A DNA stretch of 24,610 bases, taken from an uncultured Eubacterium sp. GTDB lineage: Bacteria > Bacillota > Clostridia > Lachnospirales > Lachnospiraceae. Both the position numbers and the translations under genes were made by a program. The stretch covers positions 1-24,610 of the forward strand of contig URKY01000037.1 of the NCBI GenBank assembly GCA_900548465.1, given 5' to 3'. The notes under the pieces were generated by a model. It worked only from the letters and a program-made list of their open reading frames with translations. It did no database searches and was not told the origin of the DNA. This document shows, piece by piece, positions 22,447-24,610 of this stretch (positions are counted from its first letter, which is position 1; each line of letters starts with the position of its first letter).

Positions 22447-23454
22447 ATGAATATCAGACAGAAAAATGAAGAAATGGAAAAGAAATTTTTAAGCCCTTAC
22501 GCTGCATTAAGCTGTGAAAGTAAGGGAAGAGACAGAGAAGAGCCACAGTGCGATCTTAGAACAGTATATCAAAGGGACAGAGACAGAATTATTCACTGTA
22601 AGGCCTTTAGAAGACTGAAGCATAAAACACAGGTTTTCCTTGCTCCTATGGGAGATCATTACAGGACGAGACTGACACATACTCTGGAGGTCTCACAGAT
22701 TGCAAGAACCATTGCAAAGTCTCTTGATTTAAATGAGGATTTAACAGAGGCTATAGCATTAGGACATGATTTGGGGCATACACCCTTTGGCCATGCAGGT
22801 GAAAGGACTCTTAATAAGCTTTGCAGTAAAGGCTTCAGACATTATGAACAAAGCATTCGTGTAGTGGAAGTGTTGGAGAATAACGGAAGGGGACTTAACC
22901 TTACTAAAGAAGTAAGAGATGGAATTATTAATCACAGAACTTCCGGAAATCCTTCTACGTTAGAAGGCAAGGTCGTAAGGCTGTCAGATAAGATTGCATA
23001 TATTAATCATGATATTGATGATGCCATAAGAGGAAAAATAATTTGTGAGAAAGATATTCCGAAAGAATATACAGACGTTTTAGGAAATACCACGAAGAAG
23101 CGTTTGGATACATTGGTAAAGGATATTGTTAGGAACAGTTATGGCGTTAATGATATTTTAATGTCAGGTGAAGTTCAAAAGGCAATGATGGATTTAAGAC
23201 AGTATATGTTTACAAGTGTGTATACCAATCCTCTTGCAAAAAGCGAGGAAAGCAAAGCCTATGAAATGATAACGCTTTTATTTGAATACTACTTAAAACA
23301 TATAGATGAAATGCCTGATGAATTTAAATATTTAATTAATGAATGTGGTGAAGATGAAGAACAGGTTGTATGTGATTACATTGCCGGCATGAGTGACCAG
23401 TACTCTGTATCCACATTCCAGACAATATTTATTCCTAAATCATGGAAAATGTAA
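22447..23454 (+). CDS. dgt: dGTPase-like HD-domain triphosphohydrolase
   Basis: This HD-superfamily enzyme is expected to split dNTPs to deoxynucleoside and triphosphate. The start at 22447 has GGAGG (22435-22439) seven bases upstream; an earlier frame start at 22414 would overlap that site. The protein has 335 residues. The N-terminal block YQRDRDRIIHCKAFRRLKHK is the conserved Dgt signature. The metal ligands are visible: His78 in RLTHTLEVSQ, His107-Asp108 in GHDLGHTPFGHAGE, and Asp181 in LSDKIAYINHDIDD. It is shorter than E. coli Dgt (about 500 residues), as usual for the Firmicute type. dnaG follows 39 bases later; this pairing links dNTP pool control to replication and recurs in Clostridia. 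Confidence 0.94.
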   Translation: MNIRQKNEEMEKKFLSPYAALSCESKGRDREEPQCDLRTVYQRDRDRIIHCKAFRRLKHKTQVFLAPMGDHYRTRLTHTLEVSQIARTIAKSLDLNEDLTEAIALGHDLGHTPFGHAGERTLNKLCSKGFRHYEQSIRVVEVLENNGRGLNLTKEVRDGIINHRTSGNPSTLEGKVVRLSDKIAYINHDIDDAIRGKIICEKDIPKEYTDVLGNTTKKRLDTLVKDIVRNSYGVNDILMSGEVQKAMMDLRQYMFTSVYTNPLAKSEESKAYEMITLLFEYYLKHIDEMPDEFKYLINECGEDEEQVVCDYIAGMSDQYSVSTFQTIFIPKSWKM

Positions 23455-23493
23455 TACAAATAATGACTAGTAAGTGACATATTGGAGGATAAC

Positions 23494-24568
23494 GTGTTTT
23501 ATTCAGAAGATATTATAGAACAGGTAAGAACAGAAAATGACATAGTAGATGTAATTGGAGATTATGTAAAATTACAAAAAAAGGGCAGTTCATATTTTGG
23601 ACTCTGTCCGTTTCATAACGAAAAGTCTCCATCATTTTCAGTATCACCAAATAAGCAGATGTATTATTGCTTTGGATGTGGTGAAGGTGGAAATGTTATA
23701 TCTTTTTTGATGAAATACGAAAATTATACATTTGTAGAGGCCATGGAAGTTCTGGCTGAGAGGGCAGGAGTACAGCTTCCAAAAATGGAATATTCAAAAG
23801 AAGCTAAAAGAGAAAAAGATTTAAAAACCAAAATTATAGAAATAAATACAGAAGCAGCAAAATATTTTCATTATCTTTTGAAATCAGAAAGAGGAAAGGT
23901 TGCATATAATTATCTGACAGGAAGAAAATTGTCAGATGAAACCATTGTAAGGTTTGGATTAGGCTATTCCGACAAGTACAGTAATAATTTATATGGATAC
24001 CTTAGAAAAAAGGGATATGGTGATAATGAATTAAAAGAAACAGGATTATTTACCTTTGATGAAAAAAGAGGCGTTACGGATAAATTCTGGAACAGGGTTA
24101 TGTTTCCGATTATGGATGCAAATAACAGGGTTATTGCTTTTGGCGGAAGAGTTATGGGAGATGCAAAACCTAAATACTTAAATTCTCCTGAAACAAAGGT
24201 TTTTGATAAGAGCAGGAACCTTTATGGGCTTAACATAGCAAGAGCTTCCAGAAAGGACTATTTTCTCATTTGTGAGGGATATATGGATGTTATCAGCCTT
24301 CATCAGGCAGGGTTTAATAACGCAGTGGCTGCCCTTGGAACGGCATTTACTTCAAGACATGCAACTTTAATTAAACGGTATGTAAAGGAAGTTGTGCTTA
24401 CTTTTGACAGTGATGAGGCGGGAATTAAGGCTGCCTTAAGGGCAATTCCATATTTGAAAGATGCAGGTATTGCAATTAAGGTTCTCAGCATGAAGCCTTA
24501 CAAAGATCCTGATGAATTTATCAAGGCTTTAGGAAGAGATGCATATGAGGAGAGAATAAAAAATGCAA
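23494..24568 (+). CDS. dnaG: DNA primase, 3' part missing (contig end)
   Basis: DnaG makes RNA primers at the replication fork. The start is GTG at 23494, five bases after GGAGG (23484-23488), giving MFYSEDIIEQVRTENDIVDV, the normal DnaG N-terminus; a TTG at 23482 would overlap the ribosome site. The zinc domain has CPFH (Cys38, His41) and CFGC (Cys59, Cys62). The RNA-polymerase domain continues with FWNRVMFPIMDANNRVIAFGGR and KYLNSPET, followed by the Toprim core, with FLICEGYMDVISLHQAG (catalytic Glu) and VVLTFDSDEAG (metal-binding DxD). About 358 of roughly 590 residues are genomic. The C-terminal helicase-binding domain is not in the window. The frame then runs into adapter sequence and ends in the false tail IGRASCRERV at 24601, which must not be annotated. 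Confidence 0.96.
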
Positions 24569-24610
24569 AGATCGGAAGAGCGTCGTGTAGGGAAAGAGTG
24601 TAGATCTCGG
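24569..24610. other. Illumina sequencing adapter left on the contig end
   Basis: The last 42 bases start AGATCGGAAGAGCGTCGTGT and continue in agreement with the reverse complement of the Illumina universal (read 1) adapter. In the dnaG frame they translate to IGRASCRERV, a peptide known as a marker of untrimmed adapters in protein databases. These bases are not part of the genome and should be trimmed. Confidence 0.98.

Overview
This is a chromosomal contig from a low-GC, spore-forming Firmicute, most likely a Lachnospiraceae-type gut Clostridium. The reasons are: AT-rich DNA with A/T-ending codons and AGA arginine codons; strong AGGAGG ribosome sites; near-consensus sigma-A promoters (TTGACA-17-TATAAT type); a SpoIID sporulation protein; a T-box on pheST; an infC leader of the Firmicute L20 type; and a secreted Big_2 protein. 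The assignment is inference from gene content, not from a marker gene.

Layout. 1-1490: the 3' part of glmS and a left-handed beta-helix acyltransferase-like gene. 1526-1784: a promoter, a long folded RNA that looks like 6S RNA, and a terminator. 1821-4009: spoIID converging on a YihY/BrkB membrane protein gene. 4129-7896: a phenylalanine T-box leader (specifier UUC) followed by pheS and pheT. 7897-8242: a 346-base nested inverted repeat starting directly after the pheT stop. 8297-8704: two gene relics, the first 21 codons of an ABC ATPase and the last third of a LuxR-type regulator. 8760-11562: dtd, queA and aroA, probably one operon. 11628-11823: a second nested palindrome with perfect 34-bp outer arms, between aroA and the convergent tyrA (11847-12956). 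13240-15309: an EF-G paralogue with altered G-motifs. 15318-16703: the infC-rpmI-rplT operon with its attenuation leader, where infC uses an AUU start codon. 16738-18111: an NSS-family sodium symporter. 18338-18484: a second ABC ATPase gene cut just after Walker A. 18644-20635: the secreted Big_2 protein. 20758-22305: two tRNA-Leu genes (anticodons AAG and CAG) flanking pncB. 22447-24568: dgt and the 5' part of dnaG. 24569-24610: Illumina adapter sequence, not genome.

How it works together. Most genes are core housekeeping: translation (pheST, infC-rpmI-rplT, dtd, queA, two tRNA-Leu, EF-G-like), aromatic amino acid synthesis (aroA, tyrA; pheST uses the phenylalanine made downstream of prephenate), wall precursor and spore wall work (glmS, spoIID), NAD salvage (pncB), nucleotide pool control and replication priming (dgt, dnaG). 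Control is largely by RNA: T-box, L20-type leader, 6S-like RNA and many intrinsic terminators. No phage, CRISPR array, integrase or transposase gene is visible. The least explained parts are the two large nested palindromes, the gene relics, the EF-G-like factor lacking its catalytic histidine, and the tRNA-Leu with an A at the wobble position.
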